DNA of 64,000 nucleotides from Sphingopyxis fribergensis (GTDB taxonomy: Bacteria > Pseudomonadota > Alphaproteobacteria > Sphingomonadales > Sphingomonadaceae): NCBI RefSeq assembly GCF_000803645.1, contig NZ_CP009122.1, positions 2,084,501 to 2,148,500 of the forward strand, read 5' to 3'. Every line of letters starts with the position of its first letter. The stretch's first letter is position 1. Both the position numbers and the translations under genes were made by a program. Below the pieces are notes generated by a model that saw only the letters and a program-made list of their open reading frames with translations, was not told the origin of the DNA and did not search any database. Positions 54,384-63,377 of the stretch are shown one piece after another.

Positions 54384-55360
54384 GATATCCCGCATCCGAG
54401 AAGCTCGAGATCATCCGGATCGTCGAGCAGTCGCACCTGCCCGCCAAACGCACGCTGGACCAACTCGGTGTGGCACGGCGAACCTTCTACCGCTGGTATG
54501 ACCGCTACCTCGAAGGTGGGCCGGAGGCGCTTCAGGACCGCCCTTCAGCGCCGAGCAGGGTGTGGAACCGCATCGGAAACGATATCCAGGACCAGATCGT
54601 CGAGATGGCGCTGGAGCAGACCGATCTATCCCCGCGCGAGCTGGCAGTGCGCTTCACGGACGAGAAGCGCTACTTCGTGTCCGAAGCCACGGTCTATCGC
54701 CTCCTGAAGGCCCACGATCTGATCACCAGCCCGGCCTACACAGTGATCAAGGCCGCCGAGGCGTTCCACACGCAGACCACCCGCCCCAACGAGATGTGGC
54801 AGACCGACTTTACCTACTTCAAGATTATCGGATGGGGCTGGGTCTATCTATCGACCGTGCTCGACGATTACTCACGCTACATCATCGCCTGGAAGCTCTG
54901 CAGCACCATGCGAGCCGAGGACGTCACTGACACGCTCGATATGGCGCTGGCAGCCTCAGGCTGCGACCACGTCAACGTGCTGCACAGGCCCCGCCTGCTC
55001 AGCGACAATGGCCCCAGCTACATCGCTGGGGAACTGGCCGAATACATCGAGGCCAACAAGATGAGCCACGTGCGCGGCGCACCCTTCCACCCACAGACCC
55101 AAGGCAAGATCGAGCGCTGGCACCAGACCTTGAAGAACCGCGTACTGCTGGAAAACTACTTTCTGCCCGGTGATCTCCAACAGCAGATCGAGGCCTTCGT
55201 CGAGCATTACAACCACCAGCGCTACCACGAGAGCCTCGACAACGTCACGCCCGCCGATGCCTACTTCGGCAGGGCTGCCGCCATCATCGAACGAAGAGAA
55301 AGGATCAAGCGAAAGACACTCGAACATCGGCGCTTGCAACACCGCAAGCTCGCCGCCTAA
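54380..55360 (+). CDS. IS3-family OrfB transposase (DDE)
   Basis: The product has 326 residues from ATG 54380, which overlaps the orfA stop (ATGA). The catalytic acids are in WQTDFTYFKI, SDNGPSYIA and GKIERWHQTLKNR. The rve fold is complete. A -1 frameshift could also express it as a fusion with orfA. The element looks intact. Confidence 0.94.
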   Translation: MRYPASEKLEIIRIVEQSHLPAKRTLDQLGVARRTFYRWYDRYLEGGPEALQDRPSAPSRVWNRIGNDIQDQIVEMALEQTDLSPRELAVRFTDEKRYFVSEATVYRLLKAHDLITSPAYTVIKAAEAFHTQTTRPNEMWQTDFTYFKIIGWGWVYLSTVLDDYSRYIIAWKLCSTMRAEDVTDTLDMALAASGCDHVNVLHRPRLLSDNGPSYIAGELAEYIEANKMSHVRGAPFHPQTQGKIERWHQTLKNRVLLENYFLPGDLQQQIEAFVEHYNHQRYHESLDNVTPADAYFGRAAAIIERRERIKRKTLEHRRLQHRKLAA

Positions 55361-55415
55361 ACATCAAACCAAGACGAGGCCCACACTCCGCTGATCTACG
55401 CCGCGAGTTGTGCCA

Positions 55416-58400
55416 AATGTTCTGACGACGGACACGACGGGGTACTCATATGCCGATGCGGCAGGCGTCCGGACGACCACCGTGACTAATGCACTTGGGA
55501 ATACAACGATCTATAAGTTCGACATTACTTCCCAGCGCATGACATCGCTCATCAATGCGCTGAGTCAGACGACGAGCTACCAATATGATGCCAGTGGGCG
55601 TTTGACGGAGACCACGGCCCCGGAAGGGAATAAGGCCGTTCTGGCATATGATGCACGCGGCAACGTGACGAGTAGGACCATGAAGGCGAAGCCTGGATCC
55701 GGTCTCGCAGATATCGCCACGACGGCGAGTTTTCCCGCCAGTTGCGCTAGCGCGATCACCTGCAATAGTCCGACGTGGACGAAGGACGCCAAGGGCAACC
55801 AAACCGACTATACATACGATCCCACCCATGGCGGCGTGCTAACAATTACCGAGCCCGCAGATGTTAACGGGACGAGGCCACAGACACGTTACACCTATGC
55901 GTTAACGGGCGGCAGGTATCTCCCCAACAGTTCCTCGCAATGCGTTGCATCGAGCTCCTGCGTGGGCACAGCGGCGGAAGTTAAGAGCACGATCACCTAC
56001 AACGGCAATTTGCTGCCGGCAACCATTGCGACGGGTGCAGGCGATGGTAGTCTCACCGCGACCACCGGAATTGCCTACGATGCCATCGGCAATGTGCTAG
56101 CGCTTGACGGTCCGCTGGCTGGAACCGCCGACACCACCACCTATCGCTATGATGCCGGACGTCGACTCACGGGCCTTGTGGGGCCCGACCCCGATGGCGG
56201 CGGCGCCCGCAAGCCGACGGCGCAGCGCATGACCTACAGCAACGACGGACTTATTCTAAAGGAAGTCGGCATCGTCGACGATGCCGGGGATGCGGCCTGG
56301 GCGTCTTTCTCGTCGCAGGAGCAGGTCGCAGTGACCTACGACGCGAATGCGCGGCCGGTGAAGTCCGAACTCAAGTCGGGCGGCATCACCTATGCCGTCT
56401 CGCAGACGAGCTATGACGCGGTGAGCCGCGTCGAATGCTCGGCGCAACGCATGAATAGCGCGACGTTTGGGTCTCTCCCCGGTGCCTGCTCGCTCAGTGC
56501 AACGGGCAGCCACGGCCCCGATCGTATCGCGAAAAACACCTATGACGCGGCCGGTCGCGTGACAAAGGTCCAGACCGCATTTGGCGCGACTGAACAAGCG
56601 GACGAGGTCACGACAAGCTATTCGAACAATGGCCGCCCTGCCTATGTCGTCGATGCAGAAAGCAATCGAACGGCGTACACCTATGACGGCCACGATCGCC
56701 TTGCCAAGACCGAATATCCGTCGGCGGCGAAGGGAGCGAACGCGGTTAACGCATCCGATTATGAACAGCTATCTTACGACGCCAACGGCAATGTGACGAG
56801 TCGGCGTCTGCGCGATGGGCACGCGATCAATTTCAGCTATGACAATCTGAATCGGGTCACGAATATCGATCTTCCCAATTTAGTGTTCGAGGTACATGAT
56901 AAGAATTTCAGCTACGATCTGCTGGGCCGCCTGATTTCCGCGACGATGATCAATGGCTGGAATAGCAGCTTTGTCTATGACGCGCTCGGTCGACAGTTGC
57001 AGGAAAATGCGACCCTCGGCGGGATTGCGCGTAGCTTCGACGCGGCCGGACGTATGACGAGCGAGACGCTTCCAGGTGGCGGCTTGACGGTCAACTACGA
57101 TTATGATGCGACGGGTAATGTTACTTCCGTTCGCGAAAATGGCGCCACGAGTGGTGTCGGCGTCCTCGCCACCTACTCTTTTGATAATTTGGGACGGCGC
57201 ATCGGCGTGAGCTTCGGCAATGGTAGCTCGCAGAGTTTTGGGTATGATGCTGTGTCGAGGCTATCGACGCTGACGAACGATCTCAATGGCGGTACGACGG
57301 CGCATGACCTGACGCAAAGCTTCTCCTATAATCCGGGCGGCCAGATTGCGACCGCAACTCGAGGTAACGATGCCTATGCGTGGGACGAGCACTATAATGT
57401 TGATCGCAGCTACACTGCGAACGGTCTCAATCAGTTCACCGCTGCGGGCTCGGCTTCCCTGGGATATGATGCGCGCGGCAATCTGACGAGCTCGGGAAGC
57501 AATTCTTACACTTATGGCCCCGAGAACCTCTTGGCGACGTCCAGTGTCGGCGGAACAGTTCGGTCGCTCTACTATGATGTGATGGGCAGGCTTGCGTTAG
57601 TAATGGGGGACTTCACCAATTCGGTCAGGTTCGATTATTCAGGCACGCGCCTGATCTCGGAACGCGACTGGTATGGAAACTTGCTTCGGCGATATGTACA
57701 TGGTCCGGGTACAGACAACCCCATTGTCTGGTATGAAGGCAGCGCGGTCAACAGCAGCACGCGCCGGTTCTTGATGGCCGACGAGCGCGGAAGCGTCGTA
57801 AGCGTAACCGATAGTTCCAACGCGACGATTGGACTTAACCGCTACGACGAATACGGCATTCCAGAGGCCAGCAATGTTGGGCGGTTTGGATATACTGGGC
57901 AGACGTGGCTTCCCGAACTCGGCATGTGGTATTACAAGGCGCGGATGTATTCTCCCACGCTCGGCCGGTTCATGCAAACTGATCCCATCGGGTATGGCGA
58001 CGGGATGAATTGGTATAACTACGTGGGTAGCGATCCGGTGAATTTTGTCGATCCGAGCGGTTTGAAATTGGTCTGTGGCGTTAAGGTCGGAGATTTTCCT
58101 GCCGATTGTTATGAAACGGGCGGCCCTGAAATACCTTTGCCTCCAGGTTCTGGCGGAGCTGATCCCCGACCTCCCGGTCCTTCTAAGCCGAAGCCGACAC
58201 CCGTGCTGCCGCAACGGCCCAAGGCATGCGATACTAAGTTGCAGAAGGTTGCCGAAGTGGGCGAAGTAGCGGGCGACGTGTTCATAGTTAATGGGCTCAT
58301 ATTGGCCGGTGCAGGTTTAGCGGTCGGACCTGAAGGCGCAGTGCCGGGTCTCGTTTTCGCCGAGGGCGGCGGGATTGTCGGCACTTTAGGGCAAGCAGCA

Positions 58401-58601
58401 GAAGATTTCAACCATGGGGACTCTGCACTCAATATCGGCAGCCGAGCGTTGATCAATATCGGGTTAGGTAGGATTGCTGTGCGGGGCTTGAGGATATTCA
58501 ATGGTGGCAAGGTATCTGACGTTATCGATGATCTATTCGAGGAAGCAATTGGGAAAAGTTCTTCAGAAGTGATTGAATGGCTCGATCCGGAGAGATGCTA
58601 G
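55416..58601 (+). pseudogene. C-terminal RHS-repeat fragment with toxin-like tail
   Basis: The frame is open from 55410 (GTG) to 58601, about 1060 codons, but lacks the N-terminus because of the IS3. Many YD repeats (YDASGRL, YDARGNV, YDAAGRV) are followed by the RHS core end: RYGYTG-like RFGYTGQTWLPELGMWYYKARMYSPTLGRFMQTDPIGY, then NFVDPSGL. The last roughly 165 residues form a variable tail with a hydrophobic segment, as in polymorphic toxins. The toxin activity is unknown. The stop overlaps the next gene. Confidence 0.8.
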
Positions 58602-58975
58602 TGAGTACACTATACAGAAGAATTGGAGATTTTTACGGTTTTTTATTCATTGGGTCATTGCCAATTTTGTCTTTAATCGCCCTATATTTATTTGGATCTA
58701 GCGACTTTTTTATAATTGCTGCTAGATCAGTATGTATATTTATGTATGTTTCTATAATAGTAAGCAGAAAATACTTCGACATAGCCAGAAAGAAATTTCC
58801 TTCCCTGTCGATTTATGCAATTAGGCTTACATTATGTGGTCTATTTGTATTTTCTATAGGGATTTACAATGTGAATCCTTCTGATGGACCTTTATATTAT
58901 TTGTCCATATCGTTTTTAATAATTGCTATAATTTTCATTGCTGCCGGAAAGCTGGGAGCGATTTTGGGAAGGTGA
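58595..58975 (+). CDS. Candidate immunity membrane protein of the RHS toxin
   Basis: The product has 126 residues from ATG 58595, seven bases before the RHS stop ends. It is AT-rich and has four membrane helices (FLFIGSLPILSLIALYLFG, FFIIAARSVCIFMYVSIIV, AIRLTLCGLFVFSIGIY and LSISFLIIAIIFIAAGKLGAI). Overlapping, AT-rich small genes after RHS toxin tails usually encode immunity proteins. That call rests on position. The family is not recognised. Confidence 0.55.
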   Translation: MLVSTLYRRIGDFYGFLFIGSLPILSLIALYLFGSSDFFIIAARSVCIFMYVSIIVSRKYFDIARKKFPSLSIYAIRLTLCGLFVFSIGIYNVNPSDGPLYYLSISFLIIAIIFIAAGKLGAILGR

Positions 58976-59224
58976 ACTTGCTTTGAGTTGGCCGTATGCC
59001 AAGACGCAAAATGATGACATCGTCGTCACTGAACGTCGCGTTCGAAAGGTTGCGTTATTCGTCAACAGCGATGGAAACTTCCAATGTGATTTCGTTCGGG
59101 AGGATTGTGTTCGTTAAGTTTTCGAACAACGGGGTTACGTACCGGATCGATGCCAAGTTTACGAGCTACCCTGAATTTGACAACGGCAATGCAATGCCAC
59201 CATTGATCCAATCCATCCTTTCAG
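58976..59224. other. Region without a convincing gene; contains one possible 44-residue frame
   Basis: This 249-base stretch follows the immunity candidate. A TTG-started frame at 58983-59117 would encode LSWPYAKTQNDDIVVTERR and a further 25 residues, ending in DCVR. The DDIVVT pattern recurs in RHS toxin tails of sphingomonads, so this may be a broken second toxin tail. Coding is weakly supported. Confidence 0.35.
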
Positions 59225-59886
59225 CTACGCCAGCTCTTCTTCGCCGATCCGATAATGTTTTGAGTATCTTGCCATCGTGTGGGCCTCTTTGAGCTTTTGT
59301 AACTTGGCGCGCTCGCGACGGGAGGGTTCGGGCCAGATGCCGTAGAGGCGCCGGTCGAGTCTTTCGGCGAGCGTTCGGAGGAATGCGATGCTGTGGTTGT
59401 AAGGCGTGTAATAGGTAAGCGTGGGCAGGAGACCGGCGTATAGGCGTTCGGTGGCCTGGTGGAGAAGGAAGGCGGCCTCTTTGTGGCGCTTCTGCTTCGC
59501 CAAATCGCGCGATGTGTTCAGCCATACGATGGCGCCGGGATAGTGGTCCTCGAAATACTCCCTCGCCGCCTCCAGCGCCTGCTCGGGCGTCTTGGGCCTG
59601 GGGGTGTGGAGATCGGTGTCGTCGGCCTCGTGGAGGGCGATCCCGTCCTTCTTGATCTCCATGAAGAAAAGGCGGCCATGGGCGAGGCCATCGTTCACCT
59701 CATGGAGCGAATGGACGATGAAGTTGACGGGCGTGCGAAGCGTCTTCTCGATCGTGCAGGCGCGGATGGGTGTTACTCGGCCTTGGTCCAATAGGCGGCA
59801 CGGTCGGTCAGCTCCTTTTGGCTGACGATGACGAGGATGTCGTAATCCGATTTATACTGGTTGGCCGACAGCGGCGCATCGCCAGC
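59225..59886 (-). pseudogene. Decayed MNT-HEPN gene, relative of 35742-36659
   Basis: On the minus strand the first part matches DAPLSANQYKSDYDILVIVSQKELTDRAAYW of the intact gene. A one-base deletion plus an early stop follows at about 59770-59784. The remaining frame continues as TIEKTLRTPVNFIVHSLHEVNDGLAHGR and ends early at 59225 after EEELA. The 5' end is cut near 59886, and the intact copy's last 30 residues are missing. It lies between the RHS locus and attR. Confidence 0.8.
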
Positions 59887-59921
59887 ATGTTTCCGGGCTC
59901 TCAAATTTGCACTTCCAGCGT

Positions 59922-59946
59922 GTTATAACATCGGTGGTCTCGCGAA
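59922..59946. other. attR of the large serine-recombinase element
   Basis: The element side has GTTATAACATCGGTGG (59922-59937), the exact reverse complement of 27725-27740 at attL. It is followed by TCT and the shared CGCGAA (59941-59946). The proposed crossover AA is 59945-59946. Chromosomal sequence begins at 59947 with the second half of the REP-like arm. Confidence 0.85.
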
Positions 59947-60004
59947 AGCGGGAACCCAGTTTCGACGTCAGCTCGCTAGGTCCCCGCTTTCGCAGGGATG
60001 ACGA
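59947..60004. repeat. Right part of the REP-like repeat split by the element
   Basis: Joined to 27703-27717 it restores a REP-like element. The left arm begins CGTCATTCCCGCGAA and continues AGCGGGAACC; the right arm lies around 59980-60004. The two 25-base arms match at 22 positions in inverted orientation. It separated rlpA and the DUF2520 gene before insertion. Confidence 0.8.
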
Positions 60005-60087
60005 AGTAAGAAATAGAACGGCTACTTCTGGTCGCCAGCAGACGTTGCATTGGCGAAATTTCCGCCCGCGTATTACTGCAACCGCCC

Positions 60088-60969
60088 ATGAATGATTTCC
60101 GTTTCCGTCAGCCCGGCATCATCGGCGCGGGCCGCGTCGCCCAGGCGCTCGCAGTTGCCTTCGCTCCGCAGGCAGCTGCCCCGCCTTTTCTATGGGGCCG
60201 AACCCCCGAAAACGCCCGCACGGCTGCGACGCGTGTCGGCGCCGCCGCCGTACCGACGATAGATCGCCTGATGGCCGAATGCGACATCGTCGCGATCGCG
60301 GTCGCCGACGACGCCTTGGCAGGGGTCGTGGCCGATATGGCCACCGTCCCGCTGACGAAGCGAGCCCGCTTCATCTTCCATGTCAGCGGACGCAGCGGCG
60401 CAGCGATCCTCGAACCGTTGCGCGACGCCGGCGCCCTCACCGCCGCGATCCATCCTGCGATGACCTTCACCGGCGATCCGCAAGGCGAAGCCCGGCGCAT
60501 GGCCGGCGCGCGCTTTGCGATCACCGGCTCGACGGCCGAGGCGACCGCGAAGGCGAAACATGTTGTCGCGCTACTGGGCGGAACCGCGGTCAAAATCGCC
60601 GAGGAAAAGCGGGCGCTCTACCATGCTGCGCTCTGTCACGCGTCGAACCATCTCGTCACCCTGATCGCCGGCGCGGCCGGCGCGCTCAAGCACGCCGGGG
60701 TCGACGATCCTTCGGGCCTGCTTGCTCCCCTCGTCCGCGCCGCGCTCGAAAACAGTCTCGGCCAAGGTTTCGCCGGACTATCGGGCCCACTGCTGCGCGG
60801 CGACGTCCAGACGATCGGTGGTCATCTCGATGCGCTCGAGGAACACAGCCCCGACCTCCTGCCCGCCTATCGCGCGATGGCACGCGCCACGCTCGACGAA
60901 TTAAAATGCGCGGGAGCCACGCCCTCGGACCGCCTCACCGCACTGGACAGCCTGCTCGCTGTTCCCTAA
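60088..60969 (+). CDS. Rossmann-fold protein with DUF2520 domain
   Basis: This 293-residue protein has the NAD(P)-binding start GIIGAGRVAQALA near residues 10-22 and a C-terminal helical domain of the 6-phosphogluconate dehydrogenase type. The DUF2520 text (HPAMTFTGD, YHAALCHASNHLVTL) is visible. A dehydrogenase role is likely, but the substrate is unknown. It is followed ten bases later by a UvrD-type helicase gene. Confidence 0.88.
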   Translation: MNDFRFRQPGIIGAGRVAQALAVAFAPQAAAPPFLWGRTPENARTAATRVGAAAVPTIDRLMAECDIVAIAVADDALAGVVADMATVPLTKRARFIFHVSGRSGAAILEPLRDAGALTAAIHPAMTFTGDPQGEARRMAGARFAITGSTAEATAKAKHVVALLGGTAVKIAEEKRALYHAALCHASNHLVTLIAGAAGALKHAGVDDPSGLLAPLVRAALENSLGQGFAGLSGPLLRGDVQTIGGHLDALEEHSPDLLPAYRAMARATLDELKCAGATPSDRLTALDSLLAVP

Positions 60970-60979
60970 TCGTTCGCGC

Positions 60980-63304
60980 GTGAACGATACCCCCGCCTCC
61001 CTGCCCGACCTGTCCTCGCCGAACCCCTCGGACCCACCTTATCTGCAAGGGCTCAACGGCCCGCAGCGGCAGGCCGTGCTTACCACCGAGGGCCCGGTGC
61101 TGATGCTCGCGGGTGCCGGAACCGGCAAGACCGCGGCGCTGACCGCGCGCCTCGCACATATCATGGCGACGCGCCGCGCCTGGCCGTCCGAAATCCTCGC
61201 GGTGACCTTCACCAACAAGGCGGCGCGCGAGATGCGCGAGCGCATCGGGCGGATGGTCGGCGACGTGGTCGAGGGCATGCCATGGCTCGGCACCTTCCAC
61301 AGCATCGCGGCGAAGATGCTGCGCCGTCACGCCGAACTGGTAGGCTTGCAAAGCAATTTCACCATCCTCGACACCGACGACCAGCTCCGCGTTCTCAAAC
61401 AGCTGATCCAGGCTGAGGGGCTCGACGAGAAACGCTGGCCCGCCCGCCAGCTCGCGGGTCTGATCGACAAATGGAAGAACCGCGGGCTCGTCCCCGCCGA
61501 CCTAGACGCCGCCGACAAGGAAGCCTACGCCGACGGCAAGGGCCAGCATTTCTACGCGCTGTATCAGGCGCGGCTGAAGACGCTCAACGCCTGCGATTTC
61601 GGCGACCTGCTGCTCCACATGCTTGTGATCCTCAAGACGCACCGTGACGTGCTCGAACAATATCAGGAACGCTTCAAATATATCCTCGTCGACGAATATC
61701 AGGACACCAACGCCAGCCAATATCTCTGGCTCCGCCTGCTCGCACAGCAGCGAAAGAACATCTGCTGCGTCGGCGACGATGACCAGTCGATCTATTCGTG
61801 GCGCGGCGCCGAGGTCGCGAACATATTGCGCTTCGAAAAGGATTTCCCCGGCGCGACCGTGATCCGCCTCGAACAGAATTACCGCTCGACGCCGCAGATT
61901 CTCGCCGCCGCCTCGGCGCTGATCGCGCAGAACTCGGGTCGCCTGGGCAAGACACTGTGGACCGACCTCGAACCCGGCGACAAGCTGCGCGTGGTCGGGG
62001 TGTGGGACGGGCCCGAGGAAGCGCGGCGGATCGGCGAAGAACTCGAAAGCCTCCAGCGCCGGCGCGTATCCCTCGAACGCGCCGCGATCCTCGTCCGCGC
62101 CCAGTTCCAAACGCGCGAGTTCGAAGACCGCTTTATCGCGATCGGCATGCCGTACCGCATCGTTGGGGGTTTCCGCTTCTACGAACGCGCCGAAATCCGC
62201 GACGCGCTCGCCTATCTGCGCCTCGTCCAGTCGCCCGCCGACGATCTCGCCTTCGAACGCATCATCAACACCCCCAAGCGCGGACTCGGCGACAAGGCGC
62301 TCGCGCGTATCCATCAGTTCGCGCGTCACGAGCGCACGCCGCTTCTCCATGCCGCGTCGCGCATCACCGAAACCGACGAGCTGACCCCGCAGGCGCGCCG
62401 CCAGCTCGCAAACTTCATCGCCCAGATGCGCAGTTGGCAGACCAAGGCCAACGAACTTTCGCACCCCGAGTTGACACAGCTCATTCTCGACGAATCGGGC
62501 TATACAGCAATGCTGCAGGCCGACCGCAGCATCGAAGCCGCAGGCCGGCTCGAAAACCTCTCCGAACTTGTCCGCGCGATGGAGGAATATGAATCGCTCG
62601 AGGCGTTCCTTGAGCATGTCAGCCTCGTCATGGACCGCGACAACAACGACACGACCGAGACGGTGACGATCATGACGATCCACGCCGCCAAAGGCCTCGA
62701 ATTCGACCACGTCTTCCTCGCCGGATGGGAAGATGGCGTCTTCCCGTCGCAGCGCTCGATGGACGAAGGCGGCACGCAGAGCCTAGAGGAAGAACGCCGC
62801 CTCGCCTATGTCGCGATCACGCGCGCGCGGCAGCGTGCAAGCATCTATCACGCCGCGAACCGCCGCATTTATGGCCAGTGGGTGAGCAGCATCCCCAGCC
62901 GCTTCATCGCCGAAATCCCGCCCGAGCATGTCGACAGCGAGAACAGCTTCGGCGGTGGACAGAGCCTGTGGCGCGCGAACTGGTCTGCGCAAGGCGATCC
63001 CTTCGCGCATGTCGCCGCCAATGCTGCTGGGCGCCAGCCCGCGCGCACGATGACGCGCGGCCCGGCGTGGCAACGGGCAACGGCGCAATCGTCGACGATC
63101 ACCCGCGCCCCGGCGCCTTCTGAACGCGGCCCAGCGGCCTCCGTGGGCGCGAAGGCACGCTCCGATCTCGCGATCGGAATGCGCGTCTTCCACGAGAAAT
63201 TCGGCTATGGCGACATTGCCGACATCGACGGCAACAAGCTTGAAGTCGAGTTCGAACAGGCCGGCAGCAAGAGGGTGCTCGACAGCTTCGTCAAGCTCGC
63301 CTGA
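60980..63304 (+). CDS. uvrD: UvrD/PcrA-type DNA helicase
   Basis: The product has 774 residues from GTG 60980. Superfamily 1 motifs in order are GLNGPQRQAV, AGAGTGKTAAL (Walker A), TFTNKAAREMRERI, DEYQDTN, DDDQSIYSWRGA, LEQNYRS, MTIHAAKGLEFDHVF, and RLAYVAITRARQ. It unwinds DNA 3' to 5' in repair and replication. The tail KFGYGDIADIDGNKLEVEFEQAG is the typical UvrD/PcrA Tudor-like end. The DUF2520 gene is directly upstream. Confidence 0.93.
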   Translation: MNDTPASLPDLSSPNPSDPPYLQGLNGPQRQAVLTTEGPVLMLAGAGTGKTAALTARLAHIMATRRAWPSEILAVTFTNKAAREMRERIGRMVGDVVEGMPWLGTFHSIAAKMLRRHAELVGLQSNFTILDTDDQLRVLKQLIQAEGLDEKRWPARQLAGLIDKWKNRGLVPADLDAADKEAYADGKGQHFYALYQARLKTLNACDFGDLLLHMLVILKTHRDVLEQYQERFKYILVDEYQDTNASQYLWLRLLAQQRKNICCVGDDDQSIYSWRGAEVANILRFEKDFPGATVIRLEQNYRSTPQILAAASALIAQNSGRLGKTLWTDLEPGDKLRVVGVWDGPEEARRIGEELESLQRRRVSLERAAILVRAQFQTREFEDRFIAIGMPYRIVGGFRFYERAEIRDALAYLRLVQSPADDLAFERIINTPKRGLGDKALARIHQFARHERTPLLHAASRITETDELTPQARRQLANFIAQMRSWQTKANELSHPELTQLILDESGYTAMLQADRSIEAAGRLENLSELVRAMEEYESLEAFLEHVSLVMDRDNNDTTETVTIMTIHAAKGLEFDHVFLAGWEDGVFPSQRSMDEGGTQSLEEERRLAYVAITRARQRASIYHAANRRIYGQWVSSIPSRFIAEIPPEHVDSENSFGGGQSLWRANWSAQGDPFAHVAANAAGRQPARTMTRGPAWQRATAQSSTITRAPAPSERGPAASVGAKARSDLAIGMRVFHEKFGYGDIADIDGNKLEVEFEQAGSKRVLDSFVKLA

Positions 63305-63377
63305 TTTCTATTGTCTACTTTTTTAGTTATGATATGCCGTCCCATGCGATCACGAGTCGCGTTTTGGGAGAATCTGC

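Larger units (their letters stand above)
53943..55415 (+). mobile_element. IS3-family insertion sequence interrupting the RHS gene
   Basis: The tips TGGCACA (53943-53949) and TGTGCCA (55409-55415) obey the TG...CA rule of IS3 elements. The length of 1473 bp is normal for the family. The flanking bases do not repeat (CTA to the left, AAT to the right), so there is no target duplication. This supports a deletion next to the element. The ends are inferred from the short inverted tips only. Confidence 0.65.
27718..59946. mobile_element. 32.2-kb integrative element with serine recombinase, oriT, relaxase and VirB genes
   Basis: The element is delimited by attL and attR, whose inner arms form an inverted repeat and whose outer parts join into one REP-like repeat. 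Contents in order: serine recombinase, 59-residue protein, AlpA regulator, IS256, secreted helical-repeat protein, ParB, MNT-HEPN gene, HEPN-like gene, MNT-like/sigma operon, traCD, oriT, traA, DUF6118, VirB genes, RHS locus with IS3, and an MNT-HEPN pseudogene. No virD4, virB5 or virB7 is visible, so it may be mobilizable or decayed and not self-transmissible. GC drops in the 53.2-59.2 kb part. Confidence 0.85.

Noticed and set aside
58996..59292. 98-residue forward frame after the immunity candidate
   Set aside because: Its product has no consistent fold, it runs into the reverse MNT-HEPN pseudogene, and no ribosome binding site precedes it.
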